Source of the DNA: Gp1-AA145 sp963757135
GTDB taxonomy: Bacteria; Acidobacteriota; Terriglobia; Terriglobales; Acidobacteriaceae
Direction of reading: 5' to 3'
Length of the DNA: 64,000 bases
Assembly: GCA_963757135.1 (NCBI GenBank)
Contig: CAVWQE010000004.1
Coordinates: 1,116,001 to 1,180,000, forward strand
Shown here: in pieces, positions 1 to 11,232 of the stretch
How positions within the stretch are numbered: position 1 is the first letter of the stretch
Layout: each line of letters begins with the position of its first letter
Program-made: the position numbers and the translations under genes
The notes under the pieces: model-generated
Told to the model about the DNA's origin: nothing
Database searches by the model: none
The model's input: only the letters and a program-made list of their open reading frames with translations

Positions 1-1093
1 CGAGTGAACCGGTGAGCAGGACGATGCGATATCCCGAAGGCTCGAGGATGCGGCGCGCAGAAAAATAATGCTGCTGCGCTAGAATCTCGGTCGGCGCCAT
101 GAGTGCGACCTGGTGGCCGTTCTCGATGGCGATGATCGCAGCCTCAAACGCGACAAGCGTCTTGCCCGAACCCACGTCTCCTTGCAGCAAGCGCCGCATG
201 GGGAACGGCTTCTGCATGTCTCCAGCAATCTCTTTCAAAGCGCGCTTCTGGGCGCCCGTGGGATGAAATGGCAGAATTCTTTTGATGGCTTCGCGCACCC
301 TGTCGTTCAAATCGAATGGAGTTCCAGTTTGCGCCTTCTGCTCGCGGCGCTTCAGCTCGAGACCGAGCTCAATAAAAAACAGCTCCTCGAAAATCATGCG
401 GACGTGGGCCGGAGTGCGCCAGTTCATCAGCGAGCTCAGGCTTTCGCCTTCGTCGGGCCAATGCACTCGCCACAGGGCCTCGCGCGGAGGCACGAGGTTC
501 AGGCGTTTGCGAATTGCAGACGGAATGCCTTCCGGCAGTTCTGCAGGTAGATTCTCCAGCGCCTTGTGAATAGTTCTGCGAAACCATTTTGAGGTGAGAC
601 GGCCCTGCCCGGCAGTTTCGTAAATGGGGACGATGCGGCCGATTTCAAGTGATGCTGCCGCTTTCTGGTCAGCGGCTTCGCCTTCGGCATCGCCCAGGAT
701 TTCGAACTGCGGCTGCTTGAGTTCCAGTTCGCCGCGATTGTCTTCCACACGTCCATACAGAGCGACCATCTGACCCGGCTGGAACTTGTCTTTTAAATAG
801 GAACCGTTGAACCAGATGCACCTTAGTCGGGTCCGTCCCTGGCCGGCGGTCATCTGAAAAATCGGCATCTTACGGGTGCGGAATAACCCTGACGTACGCA
901 CCTCGGCGATGACGGTCGCCATTTCGCCTGCCCGCAACTCGGCAATGGTGCGCGGGTTCACCCGGTCCTCATAACGAAACGGCAGATAATGAAGAAGATC
1001 GTCCACGGTGTGAATGCCTTTGGCGGCGAGAATGTCCGCCAGGCGCGGGCCAATTCCTTTCACATACTGAACAGGGGTGGACGGTTCGAGCAT
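1..1093 (-). CDS. recG: ATP-dependent DNA helicase RecG (N-terminal part, runs off left edge)
   Basis: RecG remodels stalled replication forks and branch-migrates Holliday junctions in the cytoplasm. The reading frame begins at the ATG at 1093 with MLEPSTPVQYVKGIGPRLAD, the helix-hairpin-like start of the RecG wedge domain. It continues through the OB-fold wedge (motif YLPFRYEDR near residue 40) into the first helicase domain. A Walker A motif GDVGSGKT lies about residue 310, followed by MAPTEILAQQH just before the window edge. About 364 of the roughly 700 residues usual for the family are present. The upstream gap holds an inverted repeat of the CTAGCATTTG type. Confidence 0.93.
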   Translation of the reverse strand, partial: MLEPSTPVQYVKGIGPRLADILAAKGIHTVDDLLHYLPFRYEDRVNPRTIAELRAGEMATVIAEVRTSGLFRTRKMPIFQMTAGQGRTRLRCIWFNGSYLKDKFQPGQMVALYGRVEDNRGELELKQPQFEILGDAEGEAADQKAAASLEIGRIVPIYETAGQGRLTSKWFRRTIHKALENLPAELPEGIPSAIRKRLNLVPPREALWRVHWPDEGESLSSLMNWRTPAHVRMIFEELFFIELGLELKRREQKAQTGTPFDLNDRVREAIKRILPFHPTGAQKRALKEIAGDMQKPFPMRRLLQGDVGSGKTLVAFEAAIIAIENGHQVALMAPTEILAQQHYFSARRILEPSGYRIVLLTGSL

Positions 1094-1120
1094 CAGAAAG
1101 AATGTTAGCAAAAGCAGCAT

Positions 1121-1195
1121 CTAGCATTTGGCACTTAGCATTTGGCTGCGGATCGCCGGACACTCCGAGCTAAAAGGCTAACCGCTAAATGCTAG
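1121..1195. repeat. Intergenic imperfect inverted repeat (CTAGCATTTG / CTAAATGCTAG)
   Basis: CTAGCATTTGGC and a second TTAGCATTTGGC copy face GCTAAAAGGCTAACCGCTAAATGCTAG-like sequence ending at 1195. The element lies just upstream of recG and just before the next gene on the other strand. A related low-complexity element (CTAAAGGCTAAGAGCTAAAAGC) is at about 62660-62700. Function is unknown. Confidence 0.6.
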
Positions 1196-1234
1196 TTGCC
1201 GTTTCAAGGTTCTCCGGTGTCAAAACCAGCTAGG

Positions 1235-1438
1235 ATGAATTTCGCTCAATCGCTCGTCGCCGTGCTGGCGGGGAATATCGTGTACTTCCTCATCATGCCC
1301 TACCTGCCTCCGGCTGCGAGACATGTCCGCAGGTACGATTTCGGAGTGGTTGTGGATTTCTGCATTTGCCTGGCAATCTTTGTCGCCATCCGGACTTTCG
1401 CCAGCCGGCGCAGCAATTCCCGTCAGCAGCAGAGATAG
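1235..1438 (+). CDS. Small two-helix membrane protein, unknown function
   Basis: This is a 67-residue protein from the ATG at 1235 (MNFAQSLVAVLAGNIVYFLI). A longer in-frame TTG start at 1196 would begin inside the upstream repeat and is less likely. Two hydrophobic segments are visible, about residues 7-23 and 35-51, followed by a basic tail (RRSNSRQQQR). It is divergent from recG. No family is recognised. Size and topology suggest an inner-membrane protein, but nothing in the context gives a role. Confidence 0.5.
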   Translation: MNFAQSLVAVLAGNIVYFLIMPYLPPAARHVRRYDFGVVVDFCICLAIFVAIRTFASRRSNSRQQQR

Positions 1439-1682
1439 CGTGTCGCGATACCGTGGCTTCTAAATGACTGAAAAGAGGCGGCGAAAACACTGCCCGCCGC
1501 GCGCTGTTACTTCGGTCCAGATTTCCGGTCATCAGGGGTAATAACACCTACGTACCCCGCATTGTCCTTATTCGCAATTGCGGTGGCCTGATTCCCGCGC
1601 CAGAATGGGGTTTCAACGATTCCCACCGCGTCACAGAACCGGCGAGATGGGGACGGGCACATATGAAAGACGGAGATTACCC

Positions 1683-2381
1683 TTGGGAAACTCCCTGACA
1701 GCCTTATCCTCCTCGAAAAAGTTTTCAGCCCGAGCGGCGCTCGTAGATCTGCAGGAATCCTCGCGCAACATGCTTTCAGAATGTTTTCGCCAGTTCGGAA
1801 TCGAAGTGGTGACCATGGCCAGCGAGAATGCCAAGCGCCTGGCGAAGGAAAAATTTGAGGCCTGTGTAATCCGGGTGGGGTCCGAGGCAGAAAATGTGCT
1901 GGAATCAGCCCGGGGATCGCGATCAAACAGCCGGATGATCATTTATGGCCTGGGGGGCAGCGCGCGCGATGCCCTGAAGCTGTCAAGATATGGATTGAAC
2001 GCGGTTTTTCAGGAACCGCTGGAGCGGCCTGCGGCACTCAAGCTGGTCAAGGCCACGCAGATGCTGGTGCTGCATGAGTTCCGGAGATACGTGCGGATTC
2101 CGGTGATCACAGAAGTTTCCGTAGTCGCGGGACAGAACCGGTTTGTTGCCAGCAGCGTGGAACTCAGCAGCGGCGGCATGTCGCTGAAGAGCGAGCAAAC
2201 GGTCAGCCACGGGCAGCCGGTGGAAATCTCATTTGCCCTTCTCACGCTGCCGCGCGTCTGGATTCGCGGAACAATCATCTGGCAAAAACCGGCGAGCAAG
2301 ACCTTCGGAGTTCGCTTTGATGCCAGAGATGACCGCCGCTGGCGCGTGAAAGAGTGGGTGGATTCATATTTGGAAAGTTAG
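1683..2381 (+). CDS. PilZ-domain protein with receiver-like N-terminus
   Basis: The protein is about 232 residues from the TTG at 1683, which has a GGAG seven bases upstream. An in-frame ATG at 1647 is an alternative start. Residues about 15-110 (AALVDLQESSRNMLSECF onward) resemble a response-regulator receiver fold but lack a clear phospho-acceptor aspartate, so this domain may not be phosphorylated. Residues about 125-225 form a PilZ domain: RRYVRIPV-type start, then SSVELSSGGMSL matching the family DxSxxG region, then GVRFDARDDRR. PilZ domains often bind cyclic-di-GMP. The RxxxR motif appears only partly here (FRRYVRIPV), so binding is probable, not certain. It stands alone. Confidence 0.75.
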   Translation: MGNSLTALSSSKKFSARAALVDLQESSRNMLSECFRQFGIEVVTMASENAKRLAKEKFEACVIRVGSEAENVLESARGSRSNSRMIIYGLGGSARDALKLSRYGLNAVFQEPLERPAALKLVKATQMLVLHEFRRYVRIPVITEVSVVAGQNRFVASSVELSSGGMSLKSEQTVSHGQPVEISFALLTLPRVWIRGTIIWQKPASKTFGVRFDARDDRRWRVKEWVDSYLES

Positions 2382-2391
2382 CTCTTACTTG

Positions 2392-2411
2392 CACGGGCGA
2401 GGGCGCCCGTG
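2392..2411. repeat. Palindromic hairpin CACGGGCG-AGGG-CGCCCGTG
   Basis: An eight-base perfect stem with a four-base loop lies 11 bp downstream of the PilZ gene. The sequence is related to the GGGCG/CGCCC palindromes found elsewhere in the window, including inside pcrA near 63840. There is no T-run, so it is better read as a member of that repeat family than as an intrinsic terminator. Confidence 0.6.
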
Positions 2412-2557
2412 TCTCCACATTTTTTCTGTCTTCTCGGCTCTGCGGTTGTATCTTCTCTGCTTATTTTTCCTGCTCTGAAAATGGGGTTTTCACGGTATTG
2501 CTGCTGTCCCGCGCCGCCCGATAGGCTGGTTATGGAAGAACGACCAGAGGAGGACAC

Positions 2558-2803
2558 ATGAACTGGGACCAGATGAAGGGTAAATGGATGCAGATGAAGG
2601 GTGCAGCCAAGACGCGCTGGGGCAAACTCACCGATGACGATCTCGACGTGATCGGCGGCCAGAAGGACCAGTTAATCGGCCGAATCCAGGAGCGGTACGG
2701 AATTCATAAGGAAGAGGCGCAAAAGCAGGTAGATGAATGGGGCAGCTCCTACGATCAGGAGACTGAACTGGAGCGTGAGCGCCTGAAACGCAAAGCCAGC
2801 TAG
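2558..2803 (+). CDS. csbD: CsbD-family stress-associated protein
   Basis: This 81-residue hydrophilic protein begins MNWDQMKGKWMQMKGAAK and continues to KWGKLTDDD-like and VIGGQKDQLIGRIQERYG motifs, the hallmark of the CsbD family. These small helical proteins accumulate in general stress or osmotic stress, and their molecular function is unresolved. A strong AGAGGAGG ribosome-binding site precedes the ATG at 2558. It is monocistronic, with a hairpin and T-run shortly downstream. Confidence 0.9.
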   Translation: MNWDQMKGKWMQMKGAAKTRWGKLTDDDLDVIGGQKDQLIGRIQERYGIHKEEAQKQVDEWGSSYDQETELERERLKRKAS

Positions 2804-2829
2804 CCGGCAGGCGATAAGCACAGAACAAA

Positions 2830-2876
2830 ATGGGGGTAAGCTCCGTTTTGAAGCGGGCTACTCCCATTTTTAACGA
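2830..2876. terminator. Intrinsic terminator after csbD (probably bidirectional)
   Basis: ATGGGGGTAAGCTCCG pairs with CGGGCTACTCCCAT across a short loop, with one bulge, and is followed by TTTTTAAC on the plus strand. A run of A before the stem would give a U-run on the minus strand. It separates csbD from the convergent sensor kinase gene, which ends at 2881. Confidence 0.7.
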
Positions 2877-2880
2877 GCGA

Positions 2881-4602
2881 CTAACCGGCGGCTTCCGCTT
2901 CGGCCTGTTCAGTTGGAGATTGTTCGCGGCCCCCCAGTGGGACACTGGCACGGATTACGGTGCCGCTTTGGTCCGACTTAACTTCAAAGTTACCGCCGAG
3001 TTCGTGCACCCGCTCGCGCATTCCGGCCAATCCCACCCCAAGTTGAATGCCGTCTCCGTTCAGTTGCTGTAAAACCCGATCCGGCATCCCGTGGCCGTGA
3101 TCCATAACTTCAATGGTGATCTGCTCAGCGTCGCTCTCCACTTTGATTTCTGCAGACGCAGCCTGGGAGTGGCGGTGGACATTGGTAAGGCTCTCCTGGA
3201 GAACACGGAACAAAGCAATTTCAACTGCCTCGGACAGCCGGGGCATATCCGGAGGCAAGTCGAGAGACACTGGAATACCGCTGCGCTGGGAAAAGCCGCT
3301 TACGAACCAGCTGGCCGCGGACGAAAAACCTGCTTCGTCGAGCAGCGGGGGATGCAGCAGGTGCGATAGCGTCCGAGTTTCGGTGATGGATTTCTCGAGA
3401 ATGTCGCGACACTCGGCCAGCAACTCCTTATTCTTTTCTGATGAAGGCGAGTTACTAAGCAGGTCAATTGCGATTTTTAATCCTGCAAGATATTGGCCCA
3501 GGCTGTCGTGCAACTCGCGCGCAATCCGACGCCGCTCCTGGTCTTGAATGCCGAGCAGCCGTCCACTGAGCTTACGCAAGGCCTCTTCAGCGTTGCGCCG
3601 TGCGGTGACGTCCACGGCAATGACTCCTACCTGAGTGAAACCGCCGCCTTCCCCAGGAATAGGAAAGTAATTGACCAGCCAATGCCGCAACTGACCGGGC
3701 TTTCGAGGCAGTTCGGCGGATATCTCGCGGTCAAGTAATGGGGAACCGGTGCGCAAAACGTCGCGCAACACCGTCTCCGTGCGACTGCCTCGCAGCCCGA
3801 ACACCTCCGTTACCGACTTGCCCAGCAGGTCTTCGGGTTCCAGCGCCGCCATGCGTGGAAGCACGTCGTTGACGCGAGTGTAGCGGAGCTGCCAATCCAG
3901 AATCCCGAAACCGACGGTAGAGGAGGAAAAGAAGGCGTTAACGATTTCCCGGCTCTGGCGCGCCACGTATTCGGTCTGGCGATACTGCGAGTAGGAGTAA
4001 TTGAGCAGGAACATCTGCGCCGCGAGCAGGGCCAGAGCAATGAGCAGGGAGACGGCGATCATGATCAGGGTGTGCCGGTAATTTTCGCGCGAGGCCGCCT
4101 GGCGCGTGATCAATAACTGACTCTGTTCCTCCCTGATTTTCTGTAGCTGGGCTTCAATATGGTCCTGAATTTCGGCGGTAGTCCGCGCCATTTGCGCATC
4201 TGCGTCGATGCTCGAGGTCCCCTTTCTATGCGATTGAATGAAGCCTGCAATCAAGCTGAGTTCGCTTTGAATGTCGGCCTGCAGAGAGTCGAGTTGCGGA
4301 TTGCCGGAGGTCAGAAGTCGCAGCTTCTCCAAATCAAGCGGGATACGGGTAACGGCGGTATCGTACCCCGCGAGCAGTTCCTTGTCTCCAGTCAGGACAA
4401 AGTTCTGGGCGGCGTTGCTGGCCCTAAAAACCTCTCCGGCGATGTCTTCAAGAAGAGTTTCGACTTCGCGGGTATGTCCGACCGCGGCTTCGCTCGAAGA
4501 TAGCTGGTTGGCAGCGCGAAAAACAAAGACGCTGCAGCCGATGAGCAAGGCAACGGCAACACCGAAAGCTGACCAGGCGACGCCACGAACGGTAAGAGTC
4601 AT
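2881..4602 (-). CDS. Membrane sensor histidine kinase (CHASE3-like, PAS, HisKA_3, HATPase)
   Basis: This NarX/DesK-type kinase is about 573 residues long. ATG at 4602 is chosen; a TTG at 4608 would add two residues. A first membrane helix (about 8-30) is followed by a mostly helical periplasmic region resembling CHASE3 (about 35-175), a second helix (about 178-200), a PAS domain (about 220-335) and the HisKA_3 dimerisation helix. That helix has ERRRIARELHDSLGQ, with the phospho-accepting His near residue 365. The HATPase domain follows, with N-box QESLTNVHRHS (about 469-479) and G-box GVGLAGMRERV. No response regulator gene is adjacent, so it is an orphan here. The signal is unknown. Confidence 0.87.
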   Translation of the reverse strand: MTLTVRGVAWSAFGVAVALLIGCSVFVFRAANQLSSSEAAVGHTREVETLLEDIAGEVFRASNAAQNFVLTGDKELLAGYDTAVTRIPLDLEKLRLLTSGNPQLDSLQADIQSELSLIAGFIQSHRKGTSSIDADAQMARTTAEIQDHIEAQLQKIREEQSQLLITRQAASRENYRHTLIMIAVSLLIALALLAAQMFLLNYSYSQYRQTEYVARQSREIVNAFFSSSTVGFGILDWQLRYTRVNDVLPRMAALEPEDLLGKSVTEVFGLRGSRTETVLRDVLRTGSPLLDREISAELPRKPGQLRHWLVNYFPIPGEGGGFTQVGVIAVDVTARRNAEEALRKLSGRLLGIQDQERRRIARELHDSLGQYLAGLKIAIDLLSNSPSSEKNKELLAECRDILEKSITETRTLSHLLHPPLLDEAGFSSAASWFVSGFSQRSGIPVSLDLPPDMPRLSEAVEIALFRVLQESLTNVHRHSQAASAEIKVESDAEQITIEVMDHGHGMPDRVLQQLNGDGIQLGVGLAGMRERVHELGGNFEVKSDQSGTVIRASVPLGGREQSPTEQAEAEAAG

Positions 4603-4661
4603 AGTCAAATCAAGTGGCGGTCACTGAGGGGAGGCGTCGAAACTCAGGCGCCACAGACATA

Positions 4662-4667
4662 TATAAT
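4662..4667 (+). promoter_or_regulatory. Possible -10 element (TATAAT) for lipA
   Basis: TATAAT lies 53 bp upstream of the lipA start, in the divergent gap between the sensor kinase and lipA. No good -35 hexamer is seen at 16-18 bp, so the promoter call is tentative. Confidence 0.4.
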
Positions 4668-4719
4668 ACCGCGCCCGGTTCGCCTCAGCTGCGTCCAGCC
4701 TGTAAAATAAAGGACACAA

Positions 4720-5631
4720 ATGGGCAGCCCACAACAGCTGGTTCAGATTGAGCTAGGGCCGCAGGTCAGGCAGCCAAAGCCTTCATGGCTAAGGGCCAAG
4801 GCGCCTGTGGGCGAGAATTTTCATCAGCTTAAAAAGCTGGCGCGTGGACTGGGGCTGCACACGGTGTGCGAATCGGCCCAATGTCCGAACATCGGGGAGT
4901 GCTGGAACCATCGCACTGCGACGTTCATGCTGCTGGGCGACATCTGCACCCGGCGCTGTGGCTTTTGTGCCGTGCCCAAGGGGCGTCCGCTGCCCCTGGA
5001 TCTGGACGAGCCTCGCCGGGTAGCGGAAGCCGTGGCAACTTTAGGGTTGAAGCACGCGGTCATCACCAGCGTGAACCGCGACGATGACAATCTTGGCGGC
5101 GCACGCATTTTCGCCGAGACGATTCGCGAGGTGCGCCGGGTTGCGCCGGATTGCCGGATAGAAGTTCTTATTCCGGATTTCCAGGGACTCGACGACGCTC
5201 TGCAAATAGTGCTGGATGCGCAGCCGGACGTCCTGAATCACAACACTGAATCCGTCCCGAGGCTTTATCGCGCTGTACGTTCGGGCGCACGCTATGAGCG
5301 GACATTGCGGCTGCTGGAAAATGCCAAGAAGTTTTCACCGGGCATGGTCACGAAATCCGGATTGATGGTCGGACTCGGCGAAACCATGACGGAACTGGTG
5401 GACGTGTTCCGCGATCTAGCAGAACGAAAAGTCGATATCCTCACGGTTGGGCAGTACCTTCGCCCTTCTCGCGATCATCTTCCTATCGCACGCTTTTACA
5501 CGCCCGAAGAATTTTCTTATCTGAAAGAAGAAGCCCTGCGCCTCGGCTTCCGGCACGTGGAGTCCGGCCCGCTGGTGCGTTCTAGCTACCACGCGCACGA
5601 GCAGGCAGACGGGGCGAAAGCGGCGAGGTAG
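4720..5631 (+). CDS. lipA: Lipoyl synthase
   Basis: Radical SAM enzyme that inserts two sulfur atoms into protein-bound octanoyl groups, making lipoyl cofactor for 2-oxoacid dehydrogenases and the glycine cleavage system. The 303-residue protein has both iron-sulfur cluster motifs: C50-x4-C55-x5-C61 for the auxiliary cluster and C76-x3-C80-x2-C83 for the radical SAM cluster. The C-terminal RSSYHA signature contains the conserved serine that ligates the auxiliary cluster. Length is typical. It is monocistronic on the plus strand, between minus-strand genes; no lipB lies nearby. Confidence 0.96.
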   Translation: MGSPQQLVQIELGPQVRQPKPSWLRAKAPVGENFHQLKKLARGLGLHTVCESAQCPNIGECWNHRTATFMLLGDICTRRCGFCAVPKGRPLPLDLDEPRRVAEAVATLGLKHAVITSVNRDDDNLGGARIFAETIREVRRVAPDCRIEVLIPDFQGLDDALQIVLDAQPDVLNHNTESVPRLYRAVRSGARYERTLRLLENAKKFSPGMVTKSGLMVGLGETMTELVDVFRDLAERKVDILTVGQYLRPSRDHLPIARFYTPEEFSYLKEEALRLGFRHVESGPLVRSSYHAHEQADGAKAAR

Positions 5632-5646
5632 CGGCTTCGGCGAGAC

Positions 5647-5934
5647 TTACAAGAACTCCACCCAGGAATCGATCACCTCAGCCCCAGCATTGTTCGCAAT
5701 GCGCAACGCATTCCGCTCGACGTTCTTCATAAGACCGTCAAGATAATCGCGAGAGTCGGAGACGCTGACCACGCCGATGGTTGCGCTATTCCAGAGATTT
5801 GAAGGATTCAGTTCGGCAGTCGCTATGTTGAAGTGCGCGCGCAGTTTGTCTTTCATGCTGCGCACCACCTGGCGTTTGTCTTTGAGGGATTGGGCATGCT
5901 CGATGCGGAGTTCGAGGGTGAGAAGGGCAACCAT
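5647..5934 (-). CDS. ylxP: YlxP-type DUF503 protein
   Basis: This 95-residue protein begins MVALLTLELRIEHAQSLKDK and contains the DUF503 signature KDKRQVVRSMKDKLRAHFN. It is conserved next to infB and rbfA in many bacteria and is linked to translation or ribosome maturation, though the biochemical role is not settled. It is the last gene of the rimP-nusA-infB-ylxP cluster, about 75 bp after infB. rbfA, which usually follows, is absent: the neighbour is lipA, convergent. Confidence 0.88.
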   Translation of the reverse strand: MVALLTLELRIEHAQSLKDKRQVVRSMKDKLRAHFNIATAELNPSNLWNSATIGVVSVSDSRDYLDGLMKNVERNALRIANNAGAEVIDSWVEFL

Positions 5935-5937
5935 GCG

Positions 5938-6009
5938 GTGGTCAGTGGCCAGTTGTCAGTGGTCAGAAAGTCTTTTACTGGCAACTAGCCACTGATCACT
6001 GACCACTGA
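5938..6009. repeat. Inverted CAGTTG/CAGTGGTCAG-type intergenic repeat
   Basis: Short units of the type GTCAGTGGCCAGTTGTCAGTG face the inverted array CTGGCAACTAGCCACTGATCACTGACCACTG. The block fills the infB-ylxP gap. Similar blocks lie at about 8941-8990, 10480-10556 and 25658-25733 in the same operons, and a fragment sits inside tgt (32786-32818). They can fold into imperfect hairpins. Confidence 0.7.
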
Positions 6010-6011
6010 TT

Positions 6012-8885
<2,874 letters not shown>

Positions 8886-8940
8886 CCGCCTCTTTGTTCC
8901 TCCGAACTGTCCCTCTAAGTCTTCATATCAGCCTCTTGAA

Positions 8941-8990
8941 ATCAGTTGCCAGAGGGCAGTCGTCAGTTACCAGTAAAAACCGACTGCTCA
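8941..8990. repeat. CAGTTGCCAG-type repeat between nusA and infB
   Basis: CAGTTGCCAGAGGGCAGTCGTCAGTTACCAG is followed by the imperfect inverted CGACTGCTCACGGCT. It is a degenerate member of the same family as 5938-6009. It lies in the nusA-infB spacer, so it would be transcribed as part of the operon message. Confidence 0.5.
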
Positions 8991-9001
8991 CGGCTTAGAG
9001 C

Positions 9002-10471
9002 CTATTCCTTGGGCTCTTCTGCTGCTTCAACCGCGTCTTGCGAACCCGATGGCTGCGCTTCGGCTTCCGGCTGCGCTTCCTCGGTGGTATCGGCCGCATC
9101 GCTCTCGGGGGCCGCGGCTTCTTCTGCCGGAGCGGGCTCGCTCTCTGCCGAAGGTTCGCCTTCATTCTCGGGCAGAGCCACGGCTTCGCCGCCTTCAAGT
9201 GCAGCAAAGTAATTATTGACTGCTAGGCTGATTTTTTCCACCGTCTTGGGGCCGATTCCTTCGATAGCCTCAAGCTGCTCCGGCGTCATATCAGCGAGCG
9301 ACTCGACAGTCGAGATGCCCGCAGCCTTGAGTTTCTCAATCAGGCCCTCGCCCAAACCTTCAACACTCTCCAGCGGAGTCGCACTCGCACTGGTGAGTTC
9401 GGCCATCTGAGCCTCAACTTCCTGCCGCTTCTCTTCTTCGCTCTTGATGTCGATTTTCCATCCGAGTAGCTTCGCCGCGAGCCGGACGTTCTGGCCCTTC
9501 TTTCCGATGGCGAGTGAAAGCTGACTGTCGTCCACAACAACCTCAAGGTGCTTGTCGCCGGAATCGAGAATCGTGACGCGGCTCACTTTGGCCGGCTGCA
9601 ACGCCTTCTCAGCAAATGTGACCGCATCTTCGTGATACTCGATGATGTCAATCTTTTCACCGCGCAGCTCGCGGATGATGGATTGCACGCGCATGCCCTT
9701 CATGCCAACGCAGGCGCCGACCGCGTCCACTTCTTTGTCCTTGGACATCACGGCAATCTTTGTGCGCTCACCGGCTTCGCGCGCGATAGCGCGAATCACG
9801 ACAGTGCCGTCGTAAATTTCCGGAACTTCAGTCTGGAAAAGATGCTGTACCAGTTCCGGAGCGGCGCGCGAAACCACGACTGCCGGGCCCTTGGAAGCTT
9901 TCTCCACACGCGCAATCACCACGCGCACGCGCTCGCCGATGGCGAAAGACTCCAGGCGCGACTGCTCTTTACGTGGAGCCCGCGCTTCGGCTTTGCCGAT
10001 ATCGAAAATCACATCCGGGCCTTCGATTCGCTTCACCGTGGCGTTCACGATCTCACCCACGCGAGTGATGTACTCGTTGTAAACCGTGTCGCGCTCGGCC
10101 TCGCGGACTTTTTGAAAAATGACCTGCTTGGCAAGCTGAGCGGCGATGCGTCCCAGGATTCCTTCAGTCACTTTGGGAATCTGCAACTCTCCGCCGACCT
10201 GCGCCGCGGGATCGGACTTGAGCGCGTCCTCAAGCGTGACCTGAAGCGTAGGATCCTCTACCTGCTCCGGCGCTTCGACAATCGTTTTGACTGCGAACGC
10301 GCGAATTTTGCCGGTATCTTTGTCGAGCTGCGCGCGCAGGTTTTCCTGGGTCTTGTAATACTTCCGCGTGGCCACAACGATGGCGTCTTCCACCGCGCTG
10401 ACCACTACCTGCGGATCAATCCCCTTCTCTCTGCTGAGAGCATCAATCGTGTTGTAAAGCTCGCTAGCCAT
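9002..10471 (-). CDS. nusA: Transcription termination/antitermination factor NusA
   Basis: NusA binds RNA polymerase and nascent RNA to modulate pausing, termination and antitermination. The 489-residue protein has the N-terminal NusA domain (ALSREKGIDPQVVVSAVEDA), an S1 domain (GEIVNATVKRIEGPDVIFD), two KH domains (VGACVGMKGMRVQSIIREL and LAIGKKGQNVRLAAKLLGW), then helix-hairpin-helix repeats (LAGITPEQLEAIEGIGPKT-like) and an acidic Ala/Glu-rich tail of about 65 residues. It lies between rimP and infB, the canonical order. Confidence 0.96.
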   Translation of the reverse strand: MASELYNTIDALSREKGIDPQVVVSAVEDAIVVATRKYYKTQENLRAQLDKDTGKIRAFAVKTIVEAPEQVEDPTLQVTLEDALKSDPAAQVGGELQIPKVTEGILGRIAAQLAKQVIFQKVREAERDTVYNEYITRVGEIVNATVKRIEGPDVIFDIGKAEARAPRKEQSRLESFAIGERVRVVIARVEKASKGPAVVVSRAAPELVQHLFQTEVPEIYDGTVVIRAIAREAGERTKIAVMSKDKEVDAVGACVGMKGMRVQSIIRELRGEKIDIIEYHEDAVTFAEKALQPAKVSRVTILDSGDKHLEVVVDDSQLSLAIGKKGQNVRLAAKLLGWKIDIKSEEEKRQEVEAQMAELTSASATPLESVEGLGEGLIEKLKAAGISTVESLADMTPEQLEAIEGIGPKTVEKISLAVNNYFAALEGGEAVALPENEGEPSAESEPAPAEEAAAPESDAADTTEEAQPEAEAQPSGSQDAVEAAEEPKE

Positions 10472-10479
10472 AAGAAAAC

Positions 10480-10556
10480 CAGTTATCAGTTGCTAGTGGT
10501 CAGCTGTCAGTTCTCGCCAGTCGGGTCGGATCAGAAACTGGCAACTGGCAACTTTT
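10480..10556. repeat. CAGTTATCAGTTGCTAG-type repeat between rimP and nusA
   Basis: Short TCAGTTGC/GTCAGCTGTCAG units face AACTGGCAACTGGCAAC, filling the rimP-nusA spacer. This is the third copy of the same repeat family within one operon. Confidence 0.6.
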
Positions 10557-11049
10557 AGATTTCCGGCACCAGATTGGCCTTTTCTATGTTGGCCAAATCA
10601 ATTTCCAGCTTCTGTTCAGCCGACTCTTTGGGCCGGAACTTCTTTCGCGCTTCCGCTAAGTCCAAAGTCAAGCGCCCCGACTCAAAGTGTTCCAGCCTGC
10701 CTTCAAAGTGCCGATTGCCGTCCACCGGATCCCGTGTCGTCAGCTTCACCCGGCTGCCTTGAAAGCGCTCGAAATCTGCCGCACGCGACAACTTGCGATC
10801 CAGCCCTGGCGATGAAACTTCCAGAGTGTACGGCCCACCGGGCATTGCGTCTTCAACATCGAGAATCGTTCCGACTTCCCGGCTCACATTCGCGCAATCC
10901 TCGTGCGTGACCCCGTTCGGCTTATCAATAAAAACTCGGAGCATGCGGGCTTTGCCGCCGCCACGCAACTCGACTTCCACCACCTCGAGCCCTTGCGAGG
11001 ACGCCACGCGTTCGACAATCGCCCGCACTTGATCGAGATCAACCGCCAT
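10555..11049 (-). CDS. rimP: Ribosome maturation factor RimP
   Basis: RimP assists 30S subunit assembly. The 164-residue protein starts MAVDLDQVRAIVERVASSQG and shows the family core: GLEVVEVELRGGG, FIDKPNGVTHEDCANVSREV and YTLEVSSPGLDRKL, followed by an SH3-like C-terminal domain. It is the first gene of the rimP-nusA-infB-ylxP operon. Confidence 0.95.
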   Translation of the reverse strand: MAVDLDQVRAIVERVASSQGLEVVEVELRGGGKARMLRVFIDKPNGVTHEDCANVSREVGTILDVEDAMPGGPYTLEVSSPGLDRKLSRAADFERFQGSRVKLTTRDPVDGNRHFEGRLEHFESGRLTLDLAEARKKFRPKESAEQKLEIDLANIEKANLVPEI

Positions 11050-11098
11050 AAAAGCAAGGACTTACACAGCTTTTGTGTTTTGAAACCTGTGTGCAAGT

Positions 11099-11119
11099 AA
11101 AAAGTGGGCTTGCGCCCAC
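11099..11119 (-). terminator. Intrinsic terminator for the upstream secreted-protein gene
   Basis: On the minus strand GTGGGC-GCAA-GCCCAC forms a six-base stem with a GNRA-type loop, followed by TTTTT. It lies between the DUF5818-like gene (ending at 11233) and rimP, so it would stop transcription of the former. Confidence 0.6.
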
Positions 11120-11232
11120 TGGTGTGTTCCGCCAAATCCTGGTACTACACAACAGTTCCAGTTACTTAATATACGCCCGCATCCTGCAAAAAACAAACTG
11201 CTCAGGCAGCGAAAATGCCCGTTTAAAAAGAG

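Noticed and set aside
9548..10558. Long plus-strand frame (336 codons) opposite nusA
   Set aside because: Antisense shadow of nusA, ending in the intergenic repeat; no recognisable domain.
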